Shown: positions 16,867 through 25,490 of the stretch, in pieces
Numbering within the stretch: position 1 is the first letter of the stretch
How the letters are laid out: every line of letters starts with the position of its first letter
Assembly (NCBI RefSeq): GCF_017302275.1
Contig: NZ_JAFLDR010000017.1
Coordinates: 1-64,000 of the forward strand
From: Sulfuritalea sp.
GTDB lineage: Bacteria; Pseudomonadota; Gammaproteobacteria; Burkholderiales; Rhodocyclaceae
Reading direction: 5' to 3'
Length of the DNA stretch: 64,000 nt
Program-made: the position numbers and the translations under genes
The notes under the pieces: generated by a model
The model's database searches: none
Told to the model about the DNA's origin: nothing
Seen by the model: the letters and a program-made list of their open reading frames with translations, nothing else

Positions 16867-17709
16867 TCATCCCGTCAGCAGGCCGTGCAGCATCTTGGTC
16901 GCGAGCAAGGCGAGGAAGCCGCCAAAGGCGCGTTTCAACTGTCTGACCGGCAGGCGATGGGCGAGTCCGGCGCCCACCGGCGCCATCAGGAAACTGATCG
17001 CGACCACGCCGACCAGCGCCGGCAGATACACATAGCCCAGCGAAAACTCCGGCAGTCCGGAAGCCTTGAGGCCGCTGCCGATGAAGCCGATGGTGCCGGC
17101 GACGGCGATCGGAAAACCCAGTGCCGCCGAGGTGCCGACGGCGTGGCGGATGCCGACGTTGCAGAACAGCATGAAGGGTATCGAGAGGAATCCGCCGCCG
17201 GCAGCCACCAGGCTGGAGAAAATGCCGATCAGCGTGCCCGTCGCCACCATGCCGGCTGTCCCCGGTAACTGCCGGTGCGCCTTGGGTTTGAAGTCGAGCA
17301 TGATCTGCAGCGAGGCGTAGTACACGATCGCGGTGAACATGATCGCCAGCGGGCGCGTCGGTACCCATGCCACCAGGAAGGACCCCGCCAGCGTGCCGGC
17401 CACCAGGCCCGGCGCGAAGCTCTTCACGATGTCCCAGCGCACCGCGCCGTGGCCGTGGTGGGCGCGCATGCTCGACACCGAGGTGAACACGATGGTCGCC
17501 ATCGAGGTGCCCAGCGCCAAGTGCATGCTGTGCTCCACCGGAAACTGCTGCGCCGTGAATAGCATGAACAGCAGCGGCACGATGGTCAGTCCGCCGCCGA
17601 CGCCGAACAGCCCGGCGACGAAGCCGGCGAAGACGCCGAGCAGCGGGTAGCCCAGCCACCAGAGGCTCAACGCGGGGCTTTCATCAGCTTGCCGGTGATG
17701 AACTTCCAT
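16867..17709 (-). CDS. TauE/SafE-family permease (sulfite exporter type)
   Basis: 280 residues, eight predicted membrane helices in two repeats. Each repeat carries the glycine-rich signature of the family: FVAGLFGVGGGLTIVPLLF and IFSSLVAAGGGFLSIPFML. LALGTSMATIVFTSVSSMRAHH and the matching AVGTSAALGFPIAVAGTIGF follow each repeat. Members move sulfite, sulfoacetate or similar anions out of the cell by proton coupling. The start lies 43 nt inside the end of the EVE gene upstream, so the pair is probably one transcript. The substrate is not determinable from sequence. Confidence 0.88.
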   Translation of the reverse strand: MEVHHRQADESPALSLWWLGYPLLGVFAGFVAGLFGVGGGLTIVPLLFMLFTAQQFPVEHSMHLALGTSMATIVFTSVSSMRAHHGHGAVRWDIVKSFAPGLVAGTLAGSFLVAWVPTRPLAIMFTAIVYYASLQIMLDFKPKAHRQLPGTAGMVATGTLIGIFSSLVAAGGGFLSIPFMLFCNVGIRHAVGTSAALGFPIAVAGTIGFIGSGLKASGLPEFSLGYVYLPALVGVVAISFLMAPVGAGLAHRLPVRQLKRAFGGFLALLATKMLHGLLTG

Positions 17710-18137
17710 TCCGCCGGATCGACCGGCGTGATCGACAGGCGGTTGCCGCGCTGGAGGGCGCGCAAGTTGGCCAGTTCGGGATGGGCGCGCAGTTCGTCGA
17801 GGCCGACCAGCCGCGTTTTTTTGACGATGCGCACATCGACGTTGACCCAGCGCGGATTCTCCGGCGTCGATTTCGGGTCGAAGTAGGGGCTTTTCGGATC
17901 GAACTGGGTGCGGTCGGGGTAGGCCAGCTGCGCCACCTCGGCCAGCCCCGCGATGCCGGGTTCGGGGCAGGACGAGTGGTAGAACAGCACGCCGTCACCG
18001 ACCTTCATCTGGTCGCGCATGAAGTTGCGCGCCTGGTAATTGCGCACGCCCCACCAGTCCACGGTCTGTCCGGGCATCGCCAGCACGTGATCGATGCCCA
18101 CCACCGCTGGCTCGGTCTTCATCAGCCAATAGCGCAT
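17667..18137 (-). CDS. EVE-domain protein
   Basis: 156 residues, a single EVE (PUA-like) domain. It begins MRYWLMKTEPAVVGIDHV with the WLMKTEP signature, then VDWWGVRNYQARNFMRDQMK and GVLFYHSSCPEPGIAGLAEV, the conserved core. EVE proteins bind modified bases in DNA or RNA; this stand-alone form is widespread in proteobacteria and related to human THYN1. The start at 18137 is set by the conserved N-terminus; longer readings pass through sequence of no similarity. It overlaps the TauE/SafE gene downstream. Confidence 0.88.
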   Translation of the reverse strand: MRYWLMKTEPAVVGIDHVLAMPGQTVDWWGVRNYQARNFMRDQMKVGDGVLFYHSSCPEPGIAGLAEVAQLAYPDRTQFDPKSPYFDPKSTPENPRWVNVDVRIVKKTRLVGLDELRAHPELANLRALQRGNRLSITPVDPAEWKFITGKLMKAPR

Positions 18138-18512
18138 TTCAAATTTCCCCGAATTCGGTTGAGCGCGTTTTACCGCGTTTTGCGGCTTCCCGGCTGAACT
18201 ATCGCGGTAGTGCCGGGGCGGATGGCATAGGGCGACACGACCATCGACCCAGCGGCGAGAGTCCGGGCGACGCCCGGTGTTGCCGACGCCGTCCCCGGCG
18301 CTCGGCAATTTCGCCGGTGCTTGCGGCGCCATCCCCGCCCGGCAACTGCTTGACGCCTGCGGCGCGGATAGCCGCATATACCGATTAGTTTTCCCGGTCC
18401 CAGGATAACAAAATTTGTTGTCTGACAAGCATGTCCGTGGCGGCGAATGCAGGGCACAATCGCGGTTCTCGCAAGGTCTTGTAGAAGACTGACAACCCAC
18501 CAGAGATAAGCC
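18138..18512. promoter_or_regulatory. divergent intergenic region with an 11-bp palindrome
   Basis: 375 bases with no gene between the EVE gene and the oxalyl-CoA-ligase operon. An AT-rich patch around 18390-18430 holds the palindrome TTGTCTGACAA (18417-18427), similar in kind to sites of GntR-type regulators, and probably the promoter of the operon. The rest is GC-rich without a recognisable feature. Confidence 0.45.
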
Positions 18513-20036
18513 ATGGCCGACGCAACCACGCTGCAAACCCTGCTATCCACCGCAACCGACACCGCCGCCGCCATCGGCGCGCCCTCGCGAAAATCCCTTT
18601 CCCACGGCGAACTGCGCGCCCTGATCGCGCGCACCGTCGCCCGCCTCAACGAACTCGGCGCCGGCCGCAACGACCGCGTCGCCATCGTCCTGCCCAACGG
18701 CCCGGAGATGGCGGCCTGCTTCCTCGCCGTCGCCACCGGCACGGCCTCGGCACCGCTGAACCCGGCCTACCGCCAGGACGAATTCGAGTTCTACCTGGGC
18801 GACCTGAATGCCAAGCTGCTGATCGCCATGCAGGGCGTCGACACCCCGGCGCGCGCCGCCGCCGCCAAGCTGGGGGTGCCCATCGTCGAACTGGTGCCCG
18901 ACACCGCGGTCGGCGCCGGCAGCTTCAGCCTGCTAGGCGCCGGGGCCGGCAGCGCCGCCGCCAATGGCGGCTTCGCCCAGCCCGACGACGTGGCCATGGT
19001 GCTGCACACCTCGGGCACAACTTCGCGGCCGAAGATCGTGCCGCTGTCGCAGAAGAACCTGTGCGCCTCGGCCGCCAACATCCGCCGCACGCTGGCCTTC
19101 ACGCCGCAGGATCGCGGCCTCAACATCATGCCGCTGTTCCACATCCACGGCCTGATCGCCGGGGTGCTGGCGCCGATTTCGGCGGGCTCCGAAGTTTTCT
19201 GTTCGTCCGGCTTCGATGCCCTGAAGTTCTTCGGCTGGATGGACGAGTGCCACCCGACCTGGTACACCGCCGTGCCGACCATGCACCAGGCGATCCTGAC
19301 GCGTGCGCCGCGCAACAAGGAAATCATCGAGAAGAACCCGCTGCGCTTCCTGCGCTCCTCGTCCTCGTCGATCCCGCCGCAGGTCATCACCGAACTCGAA
19401 GCCGTGTTCAAGGCGCCGCTGATCGAGGCCTACGGCATGACCGAGGCCACCCACCAGATGGCCAGCAACCCGCTGCCGCCGGCGACGCGCAAGCCAGGCT
19501 CGGTCGGCCTCGCCGCCGGACCGGAAGTGCAGATCATGGACGAAGCCGGCAGCATCCTGGCGCCGAACACCGTGGGCGAGATCGTGATCCGCGGCGCCAA
19601 CGTCACCGTCGGCTACGAGAACAATCCCAAGGCCAATGCCGAAGGTTTCACCAACGGCTGGTTCCGCACCGGCGACCAGGGCGTCAAGGATGCCGAAGGC
19701 TATGTGTCGCTGACCGGGCGGCTGAAGGAAATCATCAACCGCGGTGGCGAAAAGATTTCGCCGCGCGAGATCGATGAAGTCATCATGGACCATCCCGCCG
19801 TCTCGCAGGTGGTCTGCTTCGCCGTGCCGCATCCGAAGCTAGGCGAGGAAGTCGGCGCCGCCGTGGTGCTGAAGGAAGGCGCGACCGCCACCGAGAAGGA
19901 CATCCAGGCCTTCGTCGCCACGCGCGTCGCCGACTTCAAGGTGCCGAAGAAAGTCCTGATCCTGCCCGAGATCCCCAAGGGCGCCACCGGCAAGCTGCAA
20001 CGCATCGGCCTCGCGCAGAAGCTGGGCCTCGCCTGA
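18513..20036 (+). CDS. acyl-CoA synthetase, oxalyl-CoA synthetase-like
   Basis: 507 residues, ANL superfamily. The P-loop is VLHTSGTTSRPKIVPLS, followed by NIMPLFHIHGLIAGVLAP. LRSSSSSIPPQV with IEAYGMTEATHQMASNPLPP is the distinctive A5 region of plant AAE3/yeast Pcs60 oxalyl-CoA synthetases. GWFRTGDQG and GATGKLQ near the C-terminus complete the motifs. The best guess is ATP-dependent CoA activation of oxalate or another small carboxylic acid; no oxalyl-CoA decarboxylase is visible nearby, so the substrate may differ. It leads an operon with a tripartite tricarboxylate transporter and two catabolic enzymes. Confidence 0.8.
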   Translation: MADATTLQTLLSTATDTAAAIGAPSRKSLSHGELRALIARTVARLNELGAGRNDRVAIVLPNGPEMAACFLAVATGTASAPLNPAYRQDEFEFYLGDLNAKLLIAMQGVDTPARAAAAKLGVPIVELVPDTAVGAGSFSLLGAGAGSAAANGGFAQPDDVAMVLHTSGTTSRPKIVPLSQKNLCASAANIRRTLAFTPQDRGLNIMPLFHIHGLIAGVLAPISAGSEVFCSSGFDALKFFGWMDECHPTWYTAVPTMHQAILTRAPRNKEIIEKNPLRFLRSSSSSIPPQVITELEAVFKAPLIEAYGMTEATHQMASNPLPPATRKPGSVGLAAGPEVQIMDEAGSILAPNTVGEIVIRGANVTVGYENNPKANAEGFTNGWFRTGDQGVKDAEGYVSLTGRLKEIINRGGEKISPREIDEVIMDHPAVSQVVCFAVPHPKLGEEVGAAVVLKEGATATEKDIQAFVATRVADFKVPKKVLILPEIPKGATGKLQRIGLAQKLGLA

Positions 20037-20082
20037 TTCCACTCAACCAATAACAACGACCCTTAACCCCGAGGAGAAAGCC

Positions 20083-21078
20083 ATGAAGCTGACCAAGATC
20101 GCTACCGCCATCGGCGCCATTGCCGCGCTGTGCGCGGCGCCGCTCGCCCAGGCCTGGGAGCCCACCAAGCCCGTCGAGTTCGTCGTTCCCGCCGGTACCG
20201 GCGGCGGCGCCGACCAGATGGCGCGCTTCATCCAGGGCATCGTCACCAAGCACAAGCTGATGAAGCAGCCGATCGTGGTGGTCAACAAGTCGGGCGGTGC
20301 CGGAGCCGAGGGCTTCCTGGAAGTCAAGGGCTCGGCGGGCAACCCGCACAAGATCATCATCACCCTGTCCAACCTGTTCACCACGCCGCTGGCCACCGCG
20401 GTGCCCTTCAACTGGCGCGACCTGACGCCCGTGGCGATGCTGGCGCTGGACGAGTTCGTGCTCTGGGTGAATGCAGAATCGCCGCACAAGACCGCCAAGG
20501 ATTATGTTGCCGCGATCAAGATGGGCGCCGACAACAAGTTCAAGATGGCCGGCACCGGCGCCAAGCAGGAAGACCAGATCATCACCGTGCTGATCGAGAA
20601 GGCGGCCGGCAAGAAGATCACCTACGTGCCCTTCAAGGGCGGCGGCGATGTCGCCGTGCAACTGGTCGGCAAACACGTCGACTCGACCGTGAACAACCCG
20701 ATCGAGGCCGAGGCACACTGGCGCTCGGGCAAGCTGCGCGCGCTTTGCGTGATGGATGGCGCCCCTCTGCCCTACAAGAACAAGGTCACCGCAACCCAGT
20801 CCTGGGCCGACATTCCCACCTGCAAGTCTGCCGGCATCGACGCCGAGTACCTGATGCTGCGCGGCATCTTCATGACGCCGGGCGCGACGCCCGACCAGGT
20901 CGCCTACTACGTCGACCTGTTCAAGAAGCTGCGCGAGTTGCCGGAGTGGAAGGAGTTCATGGAGAAGGGTGCCTTCAACCAGACCTTCATGGCCGGCAAG
21001 GAATATGCCGACTGGGTGGCCAGGGCCGAGGCCCAGCACGTCGCGCTGATGAAGAGCGCGGGCTTCCTCGCCAAGTAA
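20083..21078 (+). CDS. tripartite tricarboxylate transporter substrate-binding protein (TctC/Bug family)
   Basis: 331 residues with a signal peptide (about 1-24, ending LAQA). It shows Bug-family features: KPVEFVVPAGTGGGADQMAR at the first strand (the GGG loop that contacts the carboxylate), PIVVVNKSGGAGAEGFLEV, and YVPFKGGGDVAVQLVGKHVD. It binds a carboxylate in the periplasm for the TctAB permease encoded next. GAGGAG lies ten bases before the ATG. Binding-protein class is certain; the ligand is unknown and presumably the acid activated by the ligase upstream. Confidence 0.9.
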   Translation: MKLTKIATAIGAIAALCAAPLAQAWEPTKPVEFVVPAGTGGGADQMARFIQGIVTKHKLMKQPIVVVNKSGGAGAEGFLEVKGSAGNPHKIIITLSNLFTTPLATAVPFNWRDLTPVAMLALDEFVLWVNAESPHKTAKDYVAAIKMGADNKFKMAGTGAKQEDQIITVLIEKAAGKKITYVPFKGGGDVAVQLVGKHVDSTVNNPIEAEAHWRSGKLRALCVMDGAPLPYKNKVTATQSWADIPTCKSAGIDAEYLMLRGIFMTPGATPDQVAYYVDLFKKLRELPEWKEFMEKGAFNQTFMAGKEYADWVARAEAQHVALMKSAGFLAK

Positions 21079-21082
21079 GCCG

Positions 21083-21583
21083 GTGTCGGACCAGGAACAG
21101 GGAGCCGGCCTCAACCGGCGCATCCCCGAGGCGGGAGTGGCGGCGCTGCTCCTCGCCGCCGGGATCATCGTGATCACGGACAGCCTGCGGGTCGGCATCG
21201 AGTGGGCCGACGACGGCCCCAAGGCCGGCTATTTCCCCTTCTTCATCGGCATTCTGCTGGCCTTTTCCTCGGGCTGGACCTTGCTGCAGACGCTGCTCGG
21301 CTGGAGCCGTGAGACCAATCTGTTCTCGCAATGGAGCGAACTGCGCGACGTCGGCGCAATGCTGCTACCGACAACCGTGTTCATCGTCGCCGTGCCATTC
21401 CTCGGCCTCTATTTTCCGGGCGCGCTGCTGATCGGCTACTTCATGAAGCGCCACGGCGATTTCGGATGGGTGACCACGGTCCTGACCGCGCTGGGCGTGC
21501 CCCTCACTTTCTTCCTGATCTTCGAACGCTGGTTTCTGGTGCCGCTGGCCAAGGGCCCGATTGAAGCCTGGCTGGGGTTCTGA
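21083..21583 (+). CDS. tripartite tricarboxylate transporter small membrane protein (TctB)
   Basis: 166 residues, GTG start four bases after the TctC stop. Four hydrophobic segments (about 16-34, 50-70, 90-115, 125-150) match the poorly conserved TctB family. FFIGILLAFSSGWTLLQTLL and FERWFLVPLAKGPIEAWLGF are the recognisable parts; the ending with a Leu-Pro-like lactate motif region is typical. It is assigned mostly by size, helices and position between tctC- and tctA-type genes. It supports the large permease in proton- or sodium-driven uptake. Confidence 0.82.
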   Translation: MSDQEQGAGLNRRIPEAGVAALLLAAGIIVITDSLRVGIEWADDGPKAGYFPFFIGILLAFSSGWTLLQTLLGWSRETNLFSQWSELRDVGAMLLPTTVFIVAVPFLGLYFPGALLIGYFMKRHGDFGWVTTVLTALGVPLTFFLIFERWFLVPLAKGPIEAWLGF

Positions 21584-21584
21584 G

Positions 21585-23099
21585 ATGGATGAACTCAACA
21601 GCCTGATGCAGGGCTTCGCCGTGGCGATGACCCTGCCCAACCTCGGCTTCATGCTGCTCGGCCTGCTGCTCGGCATCCTGATCGGCGTACTGCCCGGCCT
21701 CGGCGGCGCCAACGGCGTGGCCATCCTGCTGCCGCTGACCTTCTCGATGAACCCGACCAGCGCCATCATCATGCTTTCCTGCATCTACTGGGGCGCGCTG
21801 TTCGGCGGGGCGATCACCTCCATCCTGTTCAACATCCCGGGCGAACCCTGGTCGGTGGCCACCACCTTCGACGGCTTTCCGCTGGCGCAGCAGGGCCGCG
21901 CGGCGGAAGCGCTGACGGCGGCCTTCACCTCATCCTTCGTTGGCGCCTTCTTCGCCGTGCTGGCGATCACCTTCCTCGCCCCGCTGCTGGCGAAGTTCGC
22001 CCTACAGTTCGGCCCGCCGGAATTCTTCGCCGTGCAGATGCTGACCTTCTGCAGCTTCATCGGCATGAGCAAGGACCCCCCGATGAAAACGCTGGCCGCG
22101 ATGATGCTGGGCTTCGCCCTGGCCGCCGTGGGCATGGATACCGTTACCGGCCAGCTGCGCATGACTTACGGCTTCACCGAAATGCTCAAGGGCTTCGACT
22201 TCCTTATTGCGGTGATCGGCCTGTTCGGCATCGGCGAAATCCTGCTGACCATGGAGGAAGGCCTCGCCTTCAAGGGCAAGTCGGCCAAGATCAATTTCCG
22301 CATCGTCTGGCAGACCTGGAAGGAGCTGATCCAGTACTGGCGCACCTTCATCCGCTCGACGCTGATCGGCTGCTGGATGGGCATCACCCCGGGCGGCGCC
22401 ACACCCGCCTCCTTCATGGGCTACGGCATGGCGCGCCGCGCCGCCAGGGACAAGGAATCCTTCGGCAAGGGCAATGTCGAGGGCGTGGTGGCGCCGGAAA
22501 CCGCGGCCCACGCCGCCGGCACCAGCGCCCTGCTGCCGATGCTGACGCTGGGCATCCCCGGCTCGCCCACCGCCGCCGTGCTGCTCGGCGGCCTGCTGAT
22601 CTGGGGCCTGCAACCCGGGCCGCTGCTCTTCGTCGAGCAGAAGGATTTCGTCTGGGGCCTGATCGCCTCGATGTACCTCGGCAACCTGGTCGGCCTCTTC
22701 GTCGTGCTGACCACCGTGCCATGGTGGGCGGCGATCCTGCGCATCCCCTTCCCGGTGATCGCGCCGGTGATCATCGTCATCTGCGCGATCGGCGCCTACA
22801 CCGTGCATAGCTCGATCTTCGACGTGATCATGATGCTGGTGTTCGGCGTGCTCGGCTACCTCTTCAAGAAGCTGCGCTACCCGATGGCGCCACTGGTGCT
22901 GGCACTGGTGCTGGGCGACATGGCGGAATCCTCCTTCCGCCAGTCCATGCTGCTGTCGCAGGGAGCCGTGAATATCTTCTATTCCAACTGGCTGGTCGGC
23001 AGCCTGATGGCGCTTTCCGTCTTCCTGCTGCTGCTGCCGACGTGGGGCGCGCTGAAGAACCTGCTGCGGCGGCGCGAGGCGCGCGCCTACCTGCGCTGA
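21585..23099 (+). CDS. tripartite tricarboxylate transporter large permease (TctA)
   Basis: 504 residues, about twelve membrane helices. Family signatures: LLGILIGVLPGLGGANGVAI, the matching ITPGGATPASFMGYGMARR of the second half, and WGALFGGAITSILFNIPGEP. ALLPMLTLGIPGSPTAAVLL is also diagnostic. The ATG at 21585 lies one base after the TctB stop. It is the transport channel of the TctABC system. A large open frame on the opposite strand (22002-23795) is a codon shadow, not a gene. Confidence 0.92.
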   Translation: MDELNSLMQGFAVAMTLPNLGFMLLGLLLGILIGVLPGLGGANGVAILLPLTFSMNPTSAIIMLSCIYWGALFGGAITSILFNIPGEPWSVATTFDGFPLAQQGRAAEALTAAFTSSFVGAFFAVLAITFLAPLLAKFALQFGPPEFFAVQMLTFCSFIGMSKDPPMKTLAAMMLGFALAAVGMDTVTGQLRMTYGFTEMLKGFDFLIAVIGLFGIGEILLTMEEGLAFKGKSAKINFRIVWQTWKELIQYWRTFIRSTLIGCWMGITPGGATPASFMGYGMARRAARDKESFGKGNVEGVVAPETAAHAAGTSALLPMLTLGIPGSPTAAVLLGGLLIWGLQPGPLLFVEQKDFVWGLIASMYLGNLVGLFVVLTTVPWWAAILRIPFPVIAPVIIVICAIGAYTVHSSIFDVIMMLVFGVLGYLFKKLRYPMAPLVLALVLGDMAESSFRQSMLLSQGAVNIFYSNWLVGSLMALSVFLLLLPTWGALKNLLRRREARAYLR

Positions 23100-23144
23100 A
23101 CGGAAGGTGTGCCGGCGGTTGCCGGATTTGAACAAGGATTTGAC

Positions 23145-23918
23145 ATGAAGTGGCTGCGTTTCAGGCATCAGGGCAGGACAGGCTTCGGCGTCCTCGAAGG
23201 CGGGCAGGTCGCCGTTCATGCCGGCGACATGTTCGGCGAGTCGGGAGCGACCGGCGAGCGGGTTCCGCTGACGGATCTGGAATGGCTGACGCCGAGCGTG
23301 CCGGGCAAGATGGTCGGGCTGTGGAACAACTTCCATGCCGCCGCCGAGAAGAACGGCTGGGCGACTCCGTCCGAACCGCTGTATTTCCTCAAGGCGGCCA
23401 GCAGCCTTTGCGCGCATGGCCAGCCGATCCACGCCCCGGCCAGCTACGACGGGCGGGTCATCTACGAAGGCGAGCTGGCGGTCGTCATCGGCAGGACCGC
23501 AGCGGCGGTCAGCGTCGAAGAGGCGCCTTCCTGCATCTTCGGCTACAGCTGCGCCAATGACGTGACGGCGATGGAACTGCTCAACCGCGATCCGAGTTTT
23601 CCGCAGTGGACGCGGGCCAAGGGCTTCGATACCTTCGGCGTATTCGGCCCGGTGGTCGACACCGATTTCGATCCGGCACGGGGCGAGGTGGTGGTCCTGC
23701 TCAACGGCCGCGAGCGGCAGCGTTACCCGCTGGCCGACATGATCTTTCCACCGGCGCAGCTGGTATCGATGATCTCGCAGGACATGACCCTGCATCCGGG
23801 CGACGTCATTCTCTGCGGCACCTCGCTGGGCGTGCTGCCGATGAAGCCGGGCACTCGGGTAGAGGTCGTCATCGACGGCATCGGCACGCTGGCCAACGAC
23901 TACGTGAAACTGCCATGA
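23145..23918 (+). CDS. fumarylacetoacetate hydrolase-family enzyme
   Basis: 257 residues. A short N-terminal part (1-70) precedes the FAH fold: GLWNNFHAAAEKNGW, EPLYFLKAASSLCAHGQPI, then YEGELAVVIGR with the two acidic metal ligands, GYSCANDVTAMEL and RAKGFDTFGVFGPVV, the family signatures, and VILCGTSLGVLPMKPG at the end. Such enzymes hydrolyse or decarboxylate 2-oxo acids, for example fumarylpyruvate or oxaloacetate, with Mg2+. The start follows AAGGA by a few bases. It overlaps the following reductase as ATGA and belongs to the operon starting at 18513. Confidence 0.88.
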   Translation: MKWLRFRHQGRTGFGVLEGGQVAVHAGDMFGESGATGERVPLTDLEWLTPSVPGKMVGLWNNFHAAAEKNGWATPSEPLYFLKAASSLCAHGQPIHAPASYDGRVIYEGELAVVIGRTAAAVSVEEAPSCIFGYSCANDVTAMELLNRDPSFPQWTRAKGFDTFGVFGPVVDTDFDPARGEVVVLLNGRERQRYPLADMIFPPAQLVSMISQDMTLHPGDVILCGTSLGVLPMKPGTRVEVVIDGIGTLANDYVKLP

Positions 23919-24916
23919 AGATCTGCATCGTCGGCGCCGGCGCCATCGGCGGCATGATCGCCGCGCGCCTGGCCCATGTCGGCCACGAGGTCACGGTGAT
24001 CGTTCGTGGCGCCAACCTGGAAGCCGTGCGCCGCAACGGCGGCATGAAGCTGATCTGGGAAGACGGCACCGAGATCCTTGGCCCCGTACGCGCCACCGAC
24101 AGTCCGGCCGAGGCGGGCATACAGGATTGCGTGATCCTCGCCCTCAAGGCCCACCAGTTGCGCCCGCTGCTGGGCCAGATGCCGGCGTTGCTGGCGGAGC
24201 ACACCTCCATCGTCACCATGCAGAACGGCATCCCCTTCTGGTATTTCCACCGCCATGGCGGCGAGTACGAGGGGCGCACCGTGGAAAGCGTCGATCCCGG
24301 CGGCGAACTGGTTGCCGCATTGGGCGTCGCGCGCATCATCGGTTCCATCGTTTATCCGGCCTCGGAGCTGATCGCGCCGGGCGTCGTCCGTCATATCGAG
24401 GGCAACCGCTTCACGCTGGGCGAGCCGGACGGCAGCGACAGCGAACGGATCCGCGCGATCGCCGGCGCGATGCGCGACGCCGGCTTCAAGGCGCCGATCA
24501 GCAATGACATCCGCAGCGAAATCTGGCTCAAGCTCTGGGGCAACGTGATCTTCAACCCGGTCAGCGCGCTGACCCACGCCACGCTCGAGGACATCTGCCG
24601 TTTTCCATTGACCCGCGACCTTGCGGCGAAGGTGATGGCCGAGGCCCAGGCCATCGGCGAAAAACTGGGCGTGAAGTTCAAGGTGTCGATCGACAAGCGC
24701 ATCGCCGGCGCCGAGTCCATCGGCGCGCACAAGACTTCGATGTTGCAGGATGTCGAAGCCGGCCGCGCCCTGGAACTCGATGCGCTGGTTGGGTCGGTGG
24801 TCGAAATGGGCCGCATCACCGGATTGCCGACGCCCCACATCGACGCCGTTTACGCCTGCGCCAAGCTGTTGGACAAAACCCTGCAGGACGCGAAGGGCCG
24901 CTTGCAACTGGGCTGA
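23915..24916 (+). CDS. ketopantoate reductase (PanE/ApbA) family oxidoreductase
   Basis: 333 residues. The Rossmann motif MKICIVGAGAIGGMIAARLA binds NADP, followed by LALKAHQL and VTMQNGIPFW (the NGxxxx loop), then KLWGNVIFNPVSALTHATLE with the catalytic lysine and conserved Asn, and IGAHKTSMLQDVEAGRALE-type sequence with the usual Glu. Family members reduce 2-oxo acids such as ketopantoate; operon context with a transporter, a CoA ligase and an FAH enzyme suggests a catabolic paralogue rather than panE itself. The ATG overlaps the FAH stop. The substrate is not known. Confidence 0.85.
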   Translation: MKICIVGAGAIGGMIAARLAHVGHEVTVIVRGANLEAVRRNGGMKLIWEDGTEILGPVRATDSPAEAGIQDCVILALKAHQLRPLLGQMPALLAEHTSIVTMQNGIPFWYFHRHGGEYEGRTVESVDPGGELVAALGVARIIGSIVYPASELIAPGVVRHIEGNRFTLGEPDGSDSERIRAIAGAMRDAGFKAPISNDIRSEIWLKLWGNVIFNPVSALTHATLEDICRFPLTRDLAAKVMAEAQAIGEKLGVKFKVSIDKRIAGAESIGAHKTSMLQDVEAGRALELDALVGSVVEMGRITGLPTPHIDAVYACAKLLDKTLQDAKGRLQLG

Positions 24917-24973
24917 CCGCAGCCCGCTTCCCGTTTTTGCCGCTGCCGCCTGCGCGTCGCGGCGGTGCGCTGC

Positions 24974-25165
24974 CTACTGGTCGACGCCGACGATATCGTC
25001 CGCTTCGAATTCGTCGGGAATCGTGCCGTCGCCGATGCCGGTGACCATGGCCGCCATGGTGTCGCTCTGCTTGACGAAATACTCCGCGCTGATCGGGTCA
25101 TAGAAGCGCTGGCCGAGGGCGAGTTCGCTGAACTTGATGCGATGGCGGGTAAGATGTGCGGACAT
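24974..25165 (-). CDS. small uncharacterised protein
   Basis: 63 residues. Codon use is gene-like and the protein is balanced: a basic start (SAHLTRHRIKFSEL), GQRFYDPISAEYFVKQSDTM in the middle and an acidic end (PDEFEADDIVGVDQ). No membrane helix and no cysteines. It resembles small conserved betaproteobacterial proteins of unknown function. It follows 6S RNA on the same strand and could be carried on a read-through transcript. Confidence 0.55.
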   Translation of the reverse strand: MSAHLTRHRIKFSELALGQRFYDPISAEYFVKQSDTMAAMVTGIGDGTIPDEFEADDIVGVDQ

Positions 25166-25265
25166 GCGGATCCAATACTCGGTCAGGTGGTGTGTCTGGG
25201 TGGTGGTGCCGGGAGCAAGGCTGGCCCGACGGCGGCGCGAACTGAATCGCGCAACAGAATTCGAT

Positions 25266-25442
25266 TCCCCCGCGAGTGCCGTTTGGCCGGCATCCTGAAC
25301 CTGCGTTCAGAGTGGCCACGTTCCTGCCGCTTCAGGTTCGCCCGCCGGGGGCGATCACAACAGCGGCGTCTTTGGGCTGCGGCCGATGCCAATGGATATT
25401 GGTTCAAGGAATGTATGGCCTTGGCGAACACCGCAGGGGAAA
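25266..25442 (-). ncRNA. ssrS: 6S RNA
   Basis: It lies directly downstream of zapA on the same strand, the conserved site of 6S RNA in proteobacteria. On the minus strand the 5' end reads CCCCTGCGGTGTTCGCC and the 3' end CGGCACTCGCGGGG. These close a long stem (CCCC/GGGG, GCG/CGC, GTG/CAC with a bulge), giving a transcript of roughly 175 nt. The interior holds CCTTGAACC near the 5' bubble and GGCGAACCTGAAGCGG towards the 3' side, as in betaproteobacterial 6S RNA. It binds sigma70 RNA polymerase in stationary phase. Ends are estimates. Confidence 0.75.
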
Positions 25443-25490
25443 CCCGGGGAAACCAAGCAACCCTTTCGCGTATCGGCGGCGGAACCTGCC

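Noticed and set aside
22002..23795. 597-codon open frame opposite tctA and the FAH gene
   Set aside because: His/Gln/Arg-rich translation without any motif, lying antisense to two clear genes; a codon shadow of GC-rich coding sequence.
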